A stretch of DNA of 64,000 bases from Tricholoma matsutake. Taxonomy: Eukaryota > Basidiomycota > Agaricomycetes > Agaricales > Tricholomataceae. The DNA lies in NCBI GenBank assembly GCA_026075535.2, contig AP026544.2:310001-374000 (forward strand), read 5' to 3'. The stretch's first letter is position 1. Every line of letters starts with the position of its first letter. The notes below the pieces were generated by a model, which had not been told where the DNA came from, made no database searches, and saw nothing but the letters and a program-made list of their open reading frames with translations. This document shows positions 40,300-51,700 of this stretch, one piece after another. Position numbers and translations under genes: made by a program.

Positions 40300-41582
40300 A
40301 CCATAATGGTGATGGAGAAGGTGATGAGGAAGATGAGGAAGATGAGGTAGATGCTGACATCACAGCCACAGTCACACTCCTCATGCTCCTCACACTTGAC
40401 AGCCCTTGAGTAGACACATTAGAGTAGTTGAAATTGTAAAACCTGAGTTATGTAGACAATTATATCATGTGGGGCTTCAATATGGCAGGGGGTACAGGTA
40501 GTGAATGGCAAGGGTTTACATACCCCTGGGGGTATGGGCAAAGGGTATGTGAGGGTAAGGGTAAGGGTATGAACTTTCCTACCCTCTACATACCCTTACC
40601 CCTGAGGAGGGTACAAGGGTATACAGAGTCACACTTTAGAAGATGTCAACCACCCATGATATCAGTATAGTAACCCTTATGAAACTTGATGACCTCTCTG
40701 ACCACTCTTTGCTGTGCAAGTTGGGTTATTTCCTCTATGGTCCCAGCCTATTGAATTATTCAGGCAAAGGTATTCTCCTAAAGACAGTACTAGACTACTA
40801 CCTTGTGCTTTTCAACATGCTAAAAGCTCAGATAATTACTAAAAATGGATAGGACCATGTTTGAGCATCATCAGGAAACTATTTGAAATAAACCCTTGCA
40901 TCATACCCCCAAGGGTATTGAATACTCTCTATACCCTGGGGTAACAATGGAAATACCCAAGGGTTACCCCTGCCAATCTCTAGTACAGGGTTATCCTATG
41001 GGAAGGTATGTACAGAGTATGGTAAACATTGGACAAAAACTCGGCGGACGCATTCAGTGCGATGGGCGGGAAGGCGGGACGATGGGCGGGACGATGGGCG
41101 GGAAGGTCTGAACAATGACAGAAGGGCGGCTGATTGATGGGTGCTGGTGATGGCGATGTGATGGAGATGTCAAGCAGTGCCACTGATGTCGGCACACGCC
41201 GTGCATTGCTTAGGAATTCTAAGATGTTCACACACATTAATCAAGGTTTATCGAAGGAGGCCTGTACCTCTCCAACTTCCTCCTGTTGGAGGGGGAGCTC
41301 ATATCCAGCTCCACCTCTAGTAAGAAGTCTTTGGTGGGACTATCAGGTGAGTCCGAGGTACGAGGACTCGTAATTCGACAAATTAGACACGAATTCGAAG
41401 TCGTTAAATTACTATCCGAGTCAGTCTATCACAAAATTTGCAGAAAATAACCTGAAAACAGATAAATACTCCAAGATTCTGCATTACGATTGAAGTATTC
41501 ATGTTTCTGTCTAGTAATCTAATGACCCCAGTAACCTATTAACTGATTAATAACGGAGGAAAACAGGAATATGGATTTGGTA
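40300..41582. other. Non-coding region between TE remnants and the terpene cyclase
   Basis: Includes an acidic GATGAGGAA repeat (40310-40350), a GGGTATG/CATACCC-rich block (40486-40972), and a GGGCGGGAAGG / GGGCGGGACGAT repeat (41060-41106). From about 41040 the sequence becomes visibly richer in CpG. No gene recognised. Confidence 0.5.
40486..40972. repeat. GGGTATG/CATACCC-rich block with CAGGGG-type ends
   Basis: Left end CAGGGGGTACAGG and right end (complement) CAGGGGTAACCC suggest weak inverted termini of a hAT-like MITE, with many GGGTA and TACCC motifs inside both arms. No convincing 8-bp duplication is seen. Confidence 0.35.
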
Positions 41583-43441
41583 TTAGGCAAGAGGGGGTAC
41601 ACCTATTAGCTGATCAACAACGGAGGAATAAAGCGAAGAAGATTCGGTAGGAGGGATGAACTGTGTCCTGCGAATACGCAGATCTCGAACCTGTTTGATA
41701 GCCCGTATGGCCAACGCAGTGGTTGCCCCATCATTTCTAATGAGTATTCCAGACGATCCATATTTATAAAACCAACCATTGCGCCACGCGCCGTCTTCAC
41801 ATTGCATTGAAAGAAGAGTTTCAAAGTCACGTTCGTCAAATAGATCGACGACGGTCGCTGCAATAATCCGTGAAGCGAGAGATAGTGAGTCTGCTTCTAA
41901 TACAAATTGTTCCGTTATTCTTTCCTTGAATACGGGCTCGAGGCGTTGGCGGACCTCAGAAGAGGTGTGGATGAGGCGGGATAAAAAGAACAGAAATTGG
42001 TCAGCGCTGACATAGTAGTATGTGCCAGAAATGTAGGCGCGATTCGTTAGAACTTGCTCAACCCAATCGAGCGTTCCAGAAAGTTGGCGACCCCTTCCAT
42101 TTTCATAGAAGAGAGTGAGGACGTTTACGCAAACGATGGGATCTAGGGAAGAGTAGACGTTAAACGAAAAATTGACTGCGACGATAGCAAACATTGGAAT
42201 TACCTATGCGAGGACGTGAGTGGTCAAAGTAAACTTGGATTATTCCGTCGCTGTTTCTGTATTTGAGCATTTCGTCCATTACTTTGTGTTTCGTCACAGC
42301 ATCGACGTGATCCGAGACGGTGAGGCCAATTGAGGTCGTATCGAGGTCATTTCTGAATAGAAAACGAGATAGATACTGTATAGTAGAGGAATAAAATTTG
42401 AGCTTGACATACGGGAAGAGTTCGGTAGTGAGTACCCCGCCGTTCTGGAAGAAATTGAACTGCCCGGGGTGTTTCACGTAGTCTACCAGAGACCTTGAAA
42501 ATGGAAGATATGAGAAAATGTATTACACCATCAATGGAGAACACTTGCTTATCTCCTGTGGCCTCGAGAATCAAAAGTTGTGCAAAGTTCTTGAAAAAAG
42601 AGAGATTTGAATTTAGAAACGAGAAGGCTATCAATCGACATAGTACCTCAGAAAGTTGGATGTTAGTTGACGTCACGGATATTAAATTTCTCTTATGAGA
42701 GGCCAAAAACCCGCTGCCTCGCATGACTGGATCGAAACAAAGGTTTTTGAGCTCTTGGATTACTTTCGACTGATCATCGAAAACGATTCCATGCATCCCA
42801 AATGATCGAGCAGTCAAAACGTTCTCAAGTTTGTCGTCGACAAATATTGTGGATGAGGGATCAATCTTAGCCTCTTCAATAACGTGCTTGAAGAAACCGA
42901 TATTTGGTTTGCGTTCGCCGGCGGCCGCACTAAGAAGTCCATTAGCTAACCGATTGTATAGATCGTGCAAGAGAAACACGTGCGATGTGAAAGTGTGATT
43001 GAAAAGTGCCCACTCTTCAGGAGTGGCTTTCGTGGATAATACTTCCCAATCCGGAGCTGAAATATTTGACATGGCGTATATCACGAGACCTGCTCGCTTA
43101 AGCTCGCGAATGATTTCGAGCATTTCAGGGTTACTCTGCAGGGAGTCTCGGGCAGCTTCGAAGGCGGCCTTGACGTGAGTGGCAGACACTTTGAATTCCT
43201 GCGCGACAAGCCCATAGACTTCTTGCTCGCCGAGGTTGCGCTTTTCATATTCGAACCAGTGGTAACAGCGAAGAATATTTCGGAGAACGTTTGCTGGAAG
43301 AGGTGATTTTGGAGTAGAGGGAGACCAGGTAAAGAGGACGTCTCCAAGATCGAATATGACGGCGGTGTAGCTCTTAGACCTTCGCCAGCCGTAGTTGAGT
43401 GCGCTACAATCAGCGTTCACTTTTTCCATCGTGATAGCCAA
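41583..43441 (-). CDS. AstC-like HAD/terpene cyclase (drimane-type sesquiterpene synthase), intact
   Basis: Two-domain enzyme. Domain 1 (about residues 25-250) is a HAD phosphatase: FDLGDVLFTW (motif I, with Gly at +2 and Asp at +3), YAMSNIS (motif II), RKPNIGFF (motif III Lys), IFVDDKLENV (motif IV). Domain 2 is a terpene cyclase helical domain with DLDTTS, the DxDTT-type class II acid motif, then IDPIVCVNVLTLFYENGRG, QCEDGAWRNGWFYKYGSSG and ALAIRAIKQ. Five exons: 43441-42647, 42589-42549, 42493-42413, 42352-42204, 42142-41583; total 1626 nt, 541 codons plus TAA. Introns are 57, 55, 60 and 61 nt; the second uses a GC donor (GCAAGT). No stop or frameshift. By family knowledge it would cyclise farnesyl diphosphate and the HAD domain would remove phosphate. 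ATG 43429 is an alternative start. Confidence 0.9.
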
Positions 43442-44640
43442 GTAAAACCACCTTTCGTCTCCTTTTTACCCTTCGGAATCGATTCTTACCTTTTCTGACA
43501 AAATCTCCGTGAACCATGCATTACCTTGTAACGGAGCAAGTTACCTAAGCAAACTCCATGATATTTCAGAGGCTGAAAGCGTTTAGGTGACAGAAATCAC
43601 GTAGTGAGAGTGTCAGCAAGGGCTGAGCGCTGAAACGTTGTTACGCCGAGCAGCCTGCGCGGATATCAGATATCTGGATACGTGTGCTACAAGGGCCGCT
43701 CATCAGGAAAATGACACACCATTGGAGTTTCTAGGCGGTCTGATCCGTCTGGAAATACTAGTGATGCTGGAAATCTCTGGAAATAAGCTTCGGAAGAATC
43801 TCGGTTGCAAGGGACAAAAGTGTGATGGCAATGTAACATGACCGGTTTGGCAATTATCGGATCGAGAATAGAACTTGTCTCCTCTTGGTCTCCTCACTAT
43901 GCCCGTTAAACTCGCAAGCCAGTCCGGCTCACAAGCTCTAGATCGCAATCGGCTTACGTCATATGATTTTAAGTCATGTGAGGGTTGAGCCAACTGAGCG
44001 TCTGACTCTTAGTGGTGGGCAACCTCTGCCGCGAGCTCAAGGTGAAGAGTTTAGCGAAAACAGAGGTCTAGGCGGACCCCGGAATGAATAGGCGATGGAG
44101 CGGACGTGCTATAGAAGTTCTAATATTAAAAGCGCTCGTTGTTATGCTGCGTGCTCAAGTTGATATAGTATAGCAGAAAACAGAGTCCGCCTAGACGGAC
44201 TCCCAAATTTTATAGGCGCGGGAGCAGACAAGTTATACAAATACAATTCGATACGTTACATGCCATGGAACAGAAAAGGGAGAGGAAGGCGGGCCGTGAA
44301 AAATTGATAAACGACGAGACTGGTCTCCTATCAATCTGAGCGTGACCACGTGAGAAGACAAATCAGATAGGTAACGGTAGAGACACCGCTCACTGTTAGG
44401 ATTCAACTGGGTGGGGTAGCAACAGCTATAAATTTACCAGTGAATCCTGTAAAGTGAAAACCTAGTTGAAAAGATAGTTCTAGAGATAACGGGAGCTCTT
44501 ACGATGTGAGTAGATGATATCTTTAAGCTGGCCTTAGATAATCAACTACTGAAAATGTGAGAGACCGAATCTGTGAAGAGAGCATGGTGCGCTTACCTGT
44601 GTTGCTTGTCAACGAGATGAGGGCAGGAGGAAAGCAACAC
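43442..44640. other. Upstream intergenic region of the terpene cyclase
   Basis: CpG-rich, unique-looking DNA. Two similar segments (about 44060-44110 and 44180-44235) share AAAACAGAG, CTAGRCGGAC, ATAGGCG and GGAGC(A/G)GAC and look like a degenerate direct duplication. No gene or clear promoter element recognised. Confidence 0.4.
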
Positions 44641-44989
44641 AAGGGCTTTAAACTGTCCATGTCTCAGCATCTGCTAGCCCCTAGCACCAAAAAACATGGA
44701 CCATGCAAAAGGAGGCCAGATGTTTGATGCAGATAGCAGAGCCAGATGCGTGATCAAGGACTTGTGGCGCAGAGGCCTACAAAAAGCTCCTTACCCTTGG
44801 AACCTGCCTTTACGACAATTATTTCTGTCAGTGCTTATGTATTAAGACAGGCACATGATACCTCTCTTATCTTCACCTTCAGTTGTCTACCAGTATGTTC
44901 CTGGGCACTGAGGAGCGAGTACCAGCTTTCTACTTACAGCATCTTGTACTTACTATTACCTACAGCTTGTGTACTTGTGACAATAGGAA

Positions 44990-45312
44990 CTCAATTGGAA
45001 ACTAAGAATAAGTAAGCTCAGTGTTTGTGAGTAGCCAAATGACTGAGGGGAGATGACTCGCCGAGACTGTAAAAGTACAAAAGTAGAGAATGAGCTAGAT
45101 TACAATTAGCCAAACAAAAGAATAGCCTCTGGACGAGAGCTGCAAGAGAAGGGGAAAGCACAGGTATGAGTAGTAGTACAAGCACAGCAATGCAATATTG
45201 TAGTATGATAGGGTCATAGAAAGGGATGGCAAATGTAAATATCACATAAAAGGTAACTGGCAGTGAGTGCAGGGTTTCAGATCTTGTACATGTGTTAGCC
45301 TTGCCAATCCAA
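44990..45312 (-). repeat. Probable copia F LTR (right part)
   Basis: On the minus strand, TTGAAGGGGAG (polypurine tract) is followed at 45312 by TGTTGGATTGGCAAGG, a typical copia LTR start. The far end is not defined; CA-ending candidates exist down to about 44650. Confidence 0.5.
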
Positions 45313-45551
45313 CACTCCCCTTCAAGGTAATTTGAGTCTGAGTTTGGCAGCAAAATACTTGACTTTCGCAGAAGGGAGGGCCTTGGTGAAAGTGTTGGCA
45401 ATCATGTCATTAGTGGGACAGTAAAGGAGCCAAATAGCTAAACCCTGTTCGACAATCCAACAGATAAAATGATATTGATGATTTTTTGTGAGCGCGATAG
45501 CCAATTGATTGTCAGAGTAAAGGGCTGTAAAGGGTTGTCAGGGATAAGGTG

Positions 45552-46784
45552 CAGTGAATGCTAGTAACTACTAGTATTCACCCAGCACTTTCTTTGCAAC
45601 ACATGATTTTTGGGAACAGCTGAAGTTGAACTTGGGCTTTGTTTACTGCATCACACAGCAAGGGAGACCACTAAGCTCCCTCTTTAGTTTGGGCACCTCA
45701 AGAATGTGCTTTGTAATTTGCTTATCTTTTGGTTGAGTTTTGAAAGAGTTAGTCTGAGTCCAGCCAAAAAGCAACCACACTCTCGACGATGCTGCCACCT
45801 CCTCCCTTCCTCCTACCTGTAGAACCAACCACAGAAACAGGCCCAAATGATGATAATGTCATTTGGGCCCCTGGTAAGTTTTTTTATATATATGCTTTGC
45901 TTTTTATTTTTCGACTAACTTATATTTTTTGTGTCTTATAGGTTTTGATGTATAACAACAAAACAACATCAGGACAACAGTGGCGGCCACTTACGGGACC
46001 ATGAAAGCACCCCCAACCACCGCCATGAGCGACTGCTCATGGGGTGGGAATGGGTCCAACTACAAAATGGCAAGAGAACAGCAATGCTGCCACCAAACCA
46101 AATGAAAACAGAACGAGGATGGAATGATGGGAGAGGAGGGAGAGACAATGAGGAGGAGGCAAGGCAAACAAAAAAGCTTTCAGGTTATGTGCTGTTGTGG
46201 TCAGCCACTCCCTGATGATGCTGACAAGGTCTCATCACTGCTCCCTTGAGAGTTGACAGTGGCCACAGTGGTCTATAATCTCAAATTTCATAGAGTATTC
46301 CAATATGCACTACTCTAAACAATCTGCATCCCTCAGATTATCTGCATGCCTCGTGGCACTTGAAATATTACTTGCACACACCTTTTTGGCTGGACTCAAA
46401 CTAACTCTTTCAACACTCAACCAAAAAATAAGCAAACTACAAGGTGCTCTAGAGCTCAATTACTAGTAAAAAATTATTACAAGATCATGTAAAAATGTGG
46501 CCTGGTTGTTGAGATATGGCTTGCAGAAGATTTATGGCTTATTTGTGCAAAAAAATCATCAAAATCACACAACCACCAACTTTGATGCAAACAGAAATAG
46601 ACCAGCTATTTACATAGAGCATATAATTGTCTAAAGCACATTCTTGAGGTGCCCAACTAAAGAGGGAGCTTAGTGGTCTCCCTTGCTGTGTGATGCCATC
46701 CAGTAAACAAAGCCCAAGTTCAACTTCAGCTGTTCCTGAAAATCACATGTTGTGAAGAAAGTGCTAGGTGAAGAGTGTTCACTG
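45552..46784 (+). mobile_element. hAT-like non-autonomous element 3 with long inverted termini
   Basis: Perfect 8-bp direct repeat ATAAGGTG at 45544-45551 and 46785-46792. Ends begin CAGTGAA; inverted arms of about 170 bp share CCTAGCACTTTC/CCCAGCACTTTC, GAACAGCTGAAGTTGAACTT, CATCACACAGCAAGGGAGAC and CCTCAAGAATGTGCTTT. A second inverted block (45725-45775 vs 46383-46440) is displaced on the right by about 190 bp of extra DNA. The interior holds one palindrome/intron-like module (45840-45941) and a GAGCGACTGCTC motif (46026). No transposase. Confidence 0.9.
45840..45945 (+). repeat. Palindrome + intron-like module in element 3
   Basis: Perfect 11-bp arms (GGCCCAAATGA at 45840-45850, TCATTTGGGCC at 45859-45869), then a 68-nt intron-like segment 45874-45941: GTAAGT, T-rich, GACTAAC, TCTTATAG|G. 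Confidence 0.8.
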
Positions 46785-46978
46785 ATAAGGTGGTGTCCAG
46801 GCATATTAGCTTGCAAAGCATTCTTCTAATAAGAACAAATAGTGTATGCATATTCCATTCTAATTAGAGGTGCCATAATACATGCAAAATTTTTGCAAAA
46901 TCTCACTTGTGACCCAAAATGGAAATAACAACATTTTGCAACACAAAACCTCTCAATGTTGGATTTTTGGAATGGCCC

Positions 46979-47174
46979 TATTGGGATTATTGTGTGGAGT
47001 AGAAGCTTGTAGGGATTTAATGATGGGTGTTCAGGACAAGGTAGAACATCTTGTATTCTCCTATACTATGATGTACATATGTTGTGATCTATAAATACAT
47101 TGTGTTCTATTTTTATATGTGATGTTGCGCTTGTGATGCACTAACATGATGCACTAGGATTGACTATCCCAACA
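46979..47174 (-). repeat. Copia D 3' LTR
   Basis: 196 bp; starts (minus) TGTTGGGATAGTCAATCC next to polypurine CTTGAGGGGGAG and ends CAATAATCCCAATA. Matches the 200-bp 5' LTR closely; the 5' copy has a short duplication of AGTGCATCA text. Confidence 0.92.
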
Positions 47175-47362
47175 CTCCCCCTCAAGCCTAGCACAGTAGA
47201 GTCCATAGAAATGGTTAAATAAATAATTGTAAAGTTAAATTTCTCGCCTTTCAGGTGCATTAAAACCTCTATGTGGTGGAAAACCCTGTGGGAAAAACCA
47301 ACTCACATGTGAGGAAAGCTACTGAGTTCACACATTGACTGAATTCCCATCTCTGCCCTATG

Positions 47363-48298
47363 TCATATATATATTGGCCTTGTTAATGCCTTTGTTAACA
47401 CATCCACTGTTTGTTCTGGGTCTCGACAGTTTTGTATATCAAGTATTTTGTCAGTTACTAGAGTTTGGACCCAGTGATGGTGAATAGCAATATGTTTCGA
47501 TTGCTGGTGAAATTGAGGGTTATGCATCAATATTATGGATCCTTCATTATCACCTTTAATTTCTGTTGGTGAGCTTTGTGGGAATCTGAGTTTACTGTAC
47601 AAATTTCCCAGCCATGTCACCTTGCATCCAGCCTCTGACAGTGCTACATATTCTGCCTCTGTAGAGGACAATGCTATCACAGTTTGTTTCTTTGATTTCC
47701 ATGTGATTGCTCCCCCTGCTGCTAGAAAAATGTGGCCAGTTATGGATTTGAGGTTGTCACCATTTGCATATGCAGCATCTGTATATCTGTGGAAGATGTT
47801 TTCAGTTCCAGTTTCATCTTGGCATTTTCTATACATTATCCCTAGAGTTTTCATACCCACCAGGTATCCAAGTATTTGCTTTATTGCACCATGGTGTTTT
47901 AAACCTGGGTTTGTGGTGTTGGCAGCCAGTTTATTAACTGCATAGCTTATATCCAGTCTTGTGGAATTTGCCAAAAATTGCAGACTCCCCAATAATTGTG
48001 CATATGAATTGCTTTGATTGGGTTCGTTATCATCCAGGTTCGGTCCAAGCTTTATATTGGGGTCCATGAGTATACCAGTAGGATTTGCATCAGCTATTCC
48101 TTCATTATGGAGAATATTTTCAATATATCTCTGTTGAGATATAGTTATTGTGTTCTCGGTTCATGTAACTTCAATGCCAACAATTTTACTCAGTTCTCCA
48201 AGATCCGTTACTTCCCATTCTGAGTGGAGTGTTTCTTTCATATTATCCATCATTTTATCAGATGAAGCAAAAAATACATATATATGTGCATGGATCAG
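47363..48298 (-). pseudogene. Copia D pol C-terminus: RT end and RNase H
   Basis: From the A3 border: FASSDKMMDNMKETLHSEWE, VTDLGELSKIVGIEV, a TGA, SQQRYIENILHNEGIADANP, then ORF 48067-47363 with LLGSLQFLANSTRLDISYAV, DAAYANGDNLKSITGHIF, ALSSTEAEYVALSEAG, EIKGDNEGSIILMHNP, KHIAIHHHWV and DVLTKAL. The catalytic VDD of the RT is not here; it lies in the part lost at the A3 insertion. Confidence 0.9.
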
Positions 48299-48700
48299 TG
48301 TTAGGGTGACACCCACTATCTGCTAGCTAAGACTGTGCAGGTTCTCTCTACAAGAAGGGGGTGGGATCTGCGCGCATGATGGGGGAATTGATGGTTTTGA
48401 TGCAAGGGGTTATTAATAGGTGAGTTTGTTGACAAAGGCCTTTCACACCAAAAGCATAGGTGGAATACCTAAGAGAACACAACTGGGGTCCCCTAGGCAT
48501 ATACTTAGGGTTTATATACTATGTTACATATATTGTACATTGTTGTTACCAATGCACTCATACATGTGCATACATATTGATGCATGCAAAATAAAATTCT
48601 CATGCTATCAAAGTGTAGTGTCATTTGGCATCATGTAGCATAATTCGACATAATAAAATAAAAATGAAATTTTATTAGGTAATGGGGTAGTTTCCTAACA
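48299..48700 (-). repeat. Gypsy A3 3' LTR
   Basis: 402 bp, TGTTAGGAAACT...GTCACCCTAACA, adjoining AAAAGGGGGGTCA, the polypurine tract. Confidence 0.92.
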
Positions 48701-48708
48701 TGACCCCC

Positions 48709-51700
48709 CTTTTATGCCTCGACTTCCAGGTGAGAAAATATTACGTCTGTCCCCTCTGTGAAATTTTGGTAAGGCCAGAATGTCATCCCCTCATACACCA
48801 TTCTTGCAATGCAATGTGGAGCATTCGGATTGTGTTTAAAGAATTGGGCGATCACATTACGTGCTCGCTTACAATATTCTTCGGGTTCCCACAAATTATT
48901 TTTGTCAGTATAGTTTTTCCACTTTATTAAGAACTCCAATTTGTTCCATTGAAAACATGAGTCTAGAATTTCTTCAACTATGTATTCTGGAGCACCTTCT
49001 ACTAATATTGGAGGTTGCAGAGTAGTTTGTTGGCCAGGAATAGTGGGTGGGCGGTAAGGGCATAGGCAGGATATGTTAATCTTGGGATCAATCTTGAATG
49101 ATCGGGGTAATTTTAGCACTACTGCATTAGGCAAGATCACTTTAGAGATCACATATGGGCCAACTTTTTTCTCCATAAGTCTCCTTGAAGGTCGTGGAAT
49201 ATTCAGGTCCTTGGTACTTAGCCACACCAAGCCACCAACTTTGTACTCTAGAGTGCGTGCTCAAGTACGATCTGCATGCCACATCATGTCATCATGTGCT
49301 GTCTTCAATGCCGCCTCTGCTTCTTCTTGTACCTTTTGCATCTTAGATACAAAGTCTTCCACCGACTGTACTTTGACTTCCCTTCTGGGTTCTACTCCCA
49401 TGCGAGGATGATATCCATAATTCGCAAAAAAGGGTGACATACGAGTAGCCGAATGGAATTTGTTATTGTGGGAAAATTGGGCAATTGCCAGCCATTTGGG
49501 CCAGTCGGTTTGTCAGTAGTTGACAAACATACATAGGTACTGCTCCAACTCCTGGTTCATTCTTTCTGTCTGCCCATCAGTCTGCGGGTGATATGCCATA
49601 GATAATTTAGTTTGAATTCCCAATATGTTGTTCAGCTCTTGCATAAATGCGGAAACAAATTGTGGTCTGCGATCAGAGATAATGGTATTGGGTAACCCAT
49701 GTAACTGCCATACCTGATTTAGATAGAGGCGCACCAAGCCCAATGATGAGGTTTCTGTAGTAGTATGAATAATATGGACCTCCTTTGTGAAGTGGTTGCA
49801 TACTACGAATATTGCATTGTACCCTTGAGCCTTGGGTAATCCAGTAATAAAATCCACAGATATATCTCGCCATGGCGCTTTAGGTATAGGGTTCAGCATT
49901 AATTTTCCTGCAGGTTTTTCTGGTAATTTCTTCCCCCGCATGCACGTATCACATCCATCCACTTACCCCAACACATACTTTGAAATTCCAGGCCACCAAT
50001 AATTTCTCATTACTAATTCCAATGTCTTCCATCTTTCTGGGTGTCCGGCAGTTGGCATATTATGATGTAACCGGATAATCTCCCTTCGCAAATCCGGTAC
50101 ATACACCTTTCCTTGAAACAACACCAATCCTTGTTCCTCAGCCCATTCATCTCCTTTGATATTACCTTTCTTCTCTTCCTTCAGAGCTTTCATGGCTTCC
50201 ACTACTTCATCGTCCATTTCTGAACATTGTCTAATTTTAGACACCATTTGCATTTCCAAGCTATCTATTAATAGATGCCCTTGACACATAGCACAAATGC
50301 AAAAGTATTTGGGTTTGAGTAAGGTAACATTCTTATTGTCCTCCTCCACCCCCCTTTTATGATCAATACATCTGGATAATGCATCTGCTTTCCTCATTAA
50401 GCTTCCTGCTTTGTGGACCAAGTGAAAATTGAAACATGATAGGAATAGTGCCCAATGCGCATGCTGGCGATTAAGCTTTTTAGTGGACATGAAGTATTGC
50501 AGATTTTGATGATCCATCCAGATCTCAATCTGATGTGTACATCCCTCCAAATAGTGCCTCCACCCCTCCAACGCTCGTATTATCCCCAACATCTCTTTGT
50601 CATGCACATCATAATTCCTCTCCACATTATTCAACCCTTGGGACAAATATGCACAAGGATGCCATTTGTCATCTTTGCACAGCATTGATAATACTGCTCC
50701 AGTAACAAAATTGGATGCATCAGATTCCACTTGGGAAGGGTGTGTGAAATCTACTGGGGCTAATATTGGTCCCCCCACAAACTTTCTCTTCAACTCCTCA
50801 AATGCTGTCTGCTGCTGCTCTCCCCACCTCCACACTACTCCTTTTCACATAAGGTTATGTAAGGGTGTGGCGATTTTCGAAAAATTGTGCACAAAGCGAT
50901 GATAATAATTTGCGAGTCCCAAGAAGGCTTGAACCTCCTTGACATGGGTGGGTGCAGGCCAATCTGTGATTGCCTGTACCTTCATCAGATCCATTTTGAT
51001 CTTGTCAGGGCCAATCAATAATCCTAGGAACTCAATTTTGCTTGACCCAAACACACACTTCTCTGGTTTCAAAAATAGATCATTCTCTGCCAACCTCCAT
51101 AACACTTCCTGCACTATTGCCTCATGATTCTCTTCATCCTCCGTGAATATCAGAATGTTGTCAATAAATATTATTACCATGCCTTTGTCTATTATGTCCT
51201 TGAAAATGTTGTTCATCATATTTTGAAAGGTCAGGGGACTATTAGTCATCCTGAAAAACATGACAAGCGGCTCAAAGGATCCTTGATGCATGGCAAATGC
51301 AGTCTTCCACTCATCTCCTTTCTTTATTTGTACATTGTTGTATCCCCATCATAAATCCAATTTTGTAAAGACCTTGGCCTTTCCCACCTTGTCAATTATT
51401 TCTGAGATCAATGGCAAAGGGTATGTGTTCTTCACTGTCCACTCATTCACACACCCATAATCTGTACACATCCTCTTCCTTTGGGCTTTCTTTGGCACGA
51501 AGAATATTGGTGACGTCTGCGGTGATTTTGAAGGTCATATGTATCCTTTGTGCAATTGCTCCTTCAGTAATGCATCCACTTTGTCTGGTTCCATTGGAGA
51601 TAATGGATATACCTTTGACTTCTTCAGCACAAACCCTGGCTTCATCTCGATTGCATGATCCCATGGCTTCCACACTGGCATTCGCTCAGACTCCTTCTTC
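48709..51700 (-). pseudogene. Gypsy A3 RT, RNase H, integrase and chromodomain
   Basis: Order from right to left: RT (FFRMTNSPLTFQNMMNNIF; catalytic box IIFIDNILIF with Asp to Asn), FLGLANYYHRF, RNase H 50835-49963 ([29 protein letters not shown]), integrase zinc part (GHPERWKTLELV, YWWPGISKYV, GCDTCMRGKK), core ([35 protein letters not shown]), stop at 49513, then ARTLEYKVGGLVWLS and chromodomain (EFLIKWKNYTDKNN, about 48930). It keeps Arg at places where A1 and A2 have TGA, so it is the best-preserved A copy, but the changed RT box and stops make it inactive. Confidence 0.93.

Larger units (their letters stand above)
45313..46978 (-). pseudogene. Copia F RNase H / pol C-terminus, interrupted
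   Basis: Minus strand: TALYSDNQLAIALTKNHQYH, then FICWIVEQG and YCPTNDMIANTFTKALPSAK, FAAKLRL, stop at about 45322. The usual ARTKHIDIR segment between NHQYH and the next strand is deleted. The N-terminal side is split at 45544-45552 by a hAT-like element; right of it (46793-46978) the copia text is barely readable. Probably the same element as 63476-64000, separated by the younger insertions. Confidence 0.7.

Noticed and set aside
40540..40620. GGGTAAGGGTA runs as telomeric repeats
   Set aside because: The unit is not TTAGGG, is short and irregular, and occurs in both orientations within 500 bp.
41779..42015. Plus-strand ORF over the terpene cyclase
   Set aside because: Antisense shadow of exon 5, whose minus-strand reading has conserved motifs.
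46979..47174. Copia D and copia E as one element because both LTRs start TGTTGG
   Set aside because: Their LTR interiors and gag-pol proteins differ, and D has its own GGCCC duplication.
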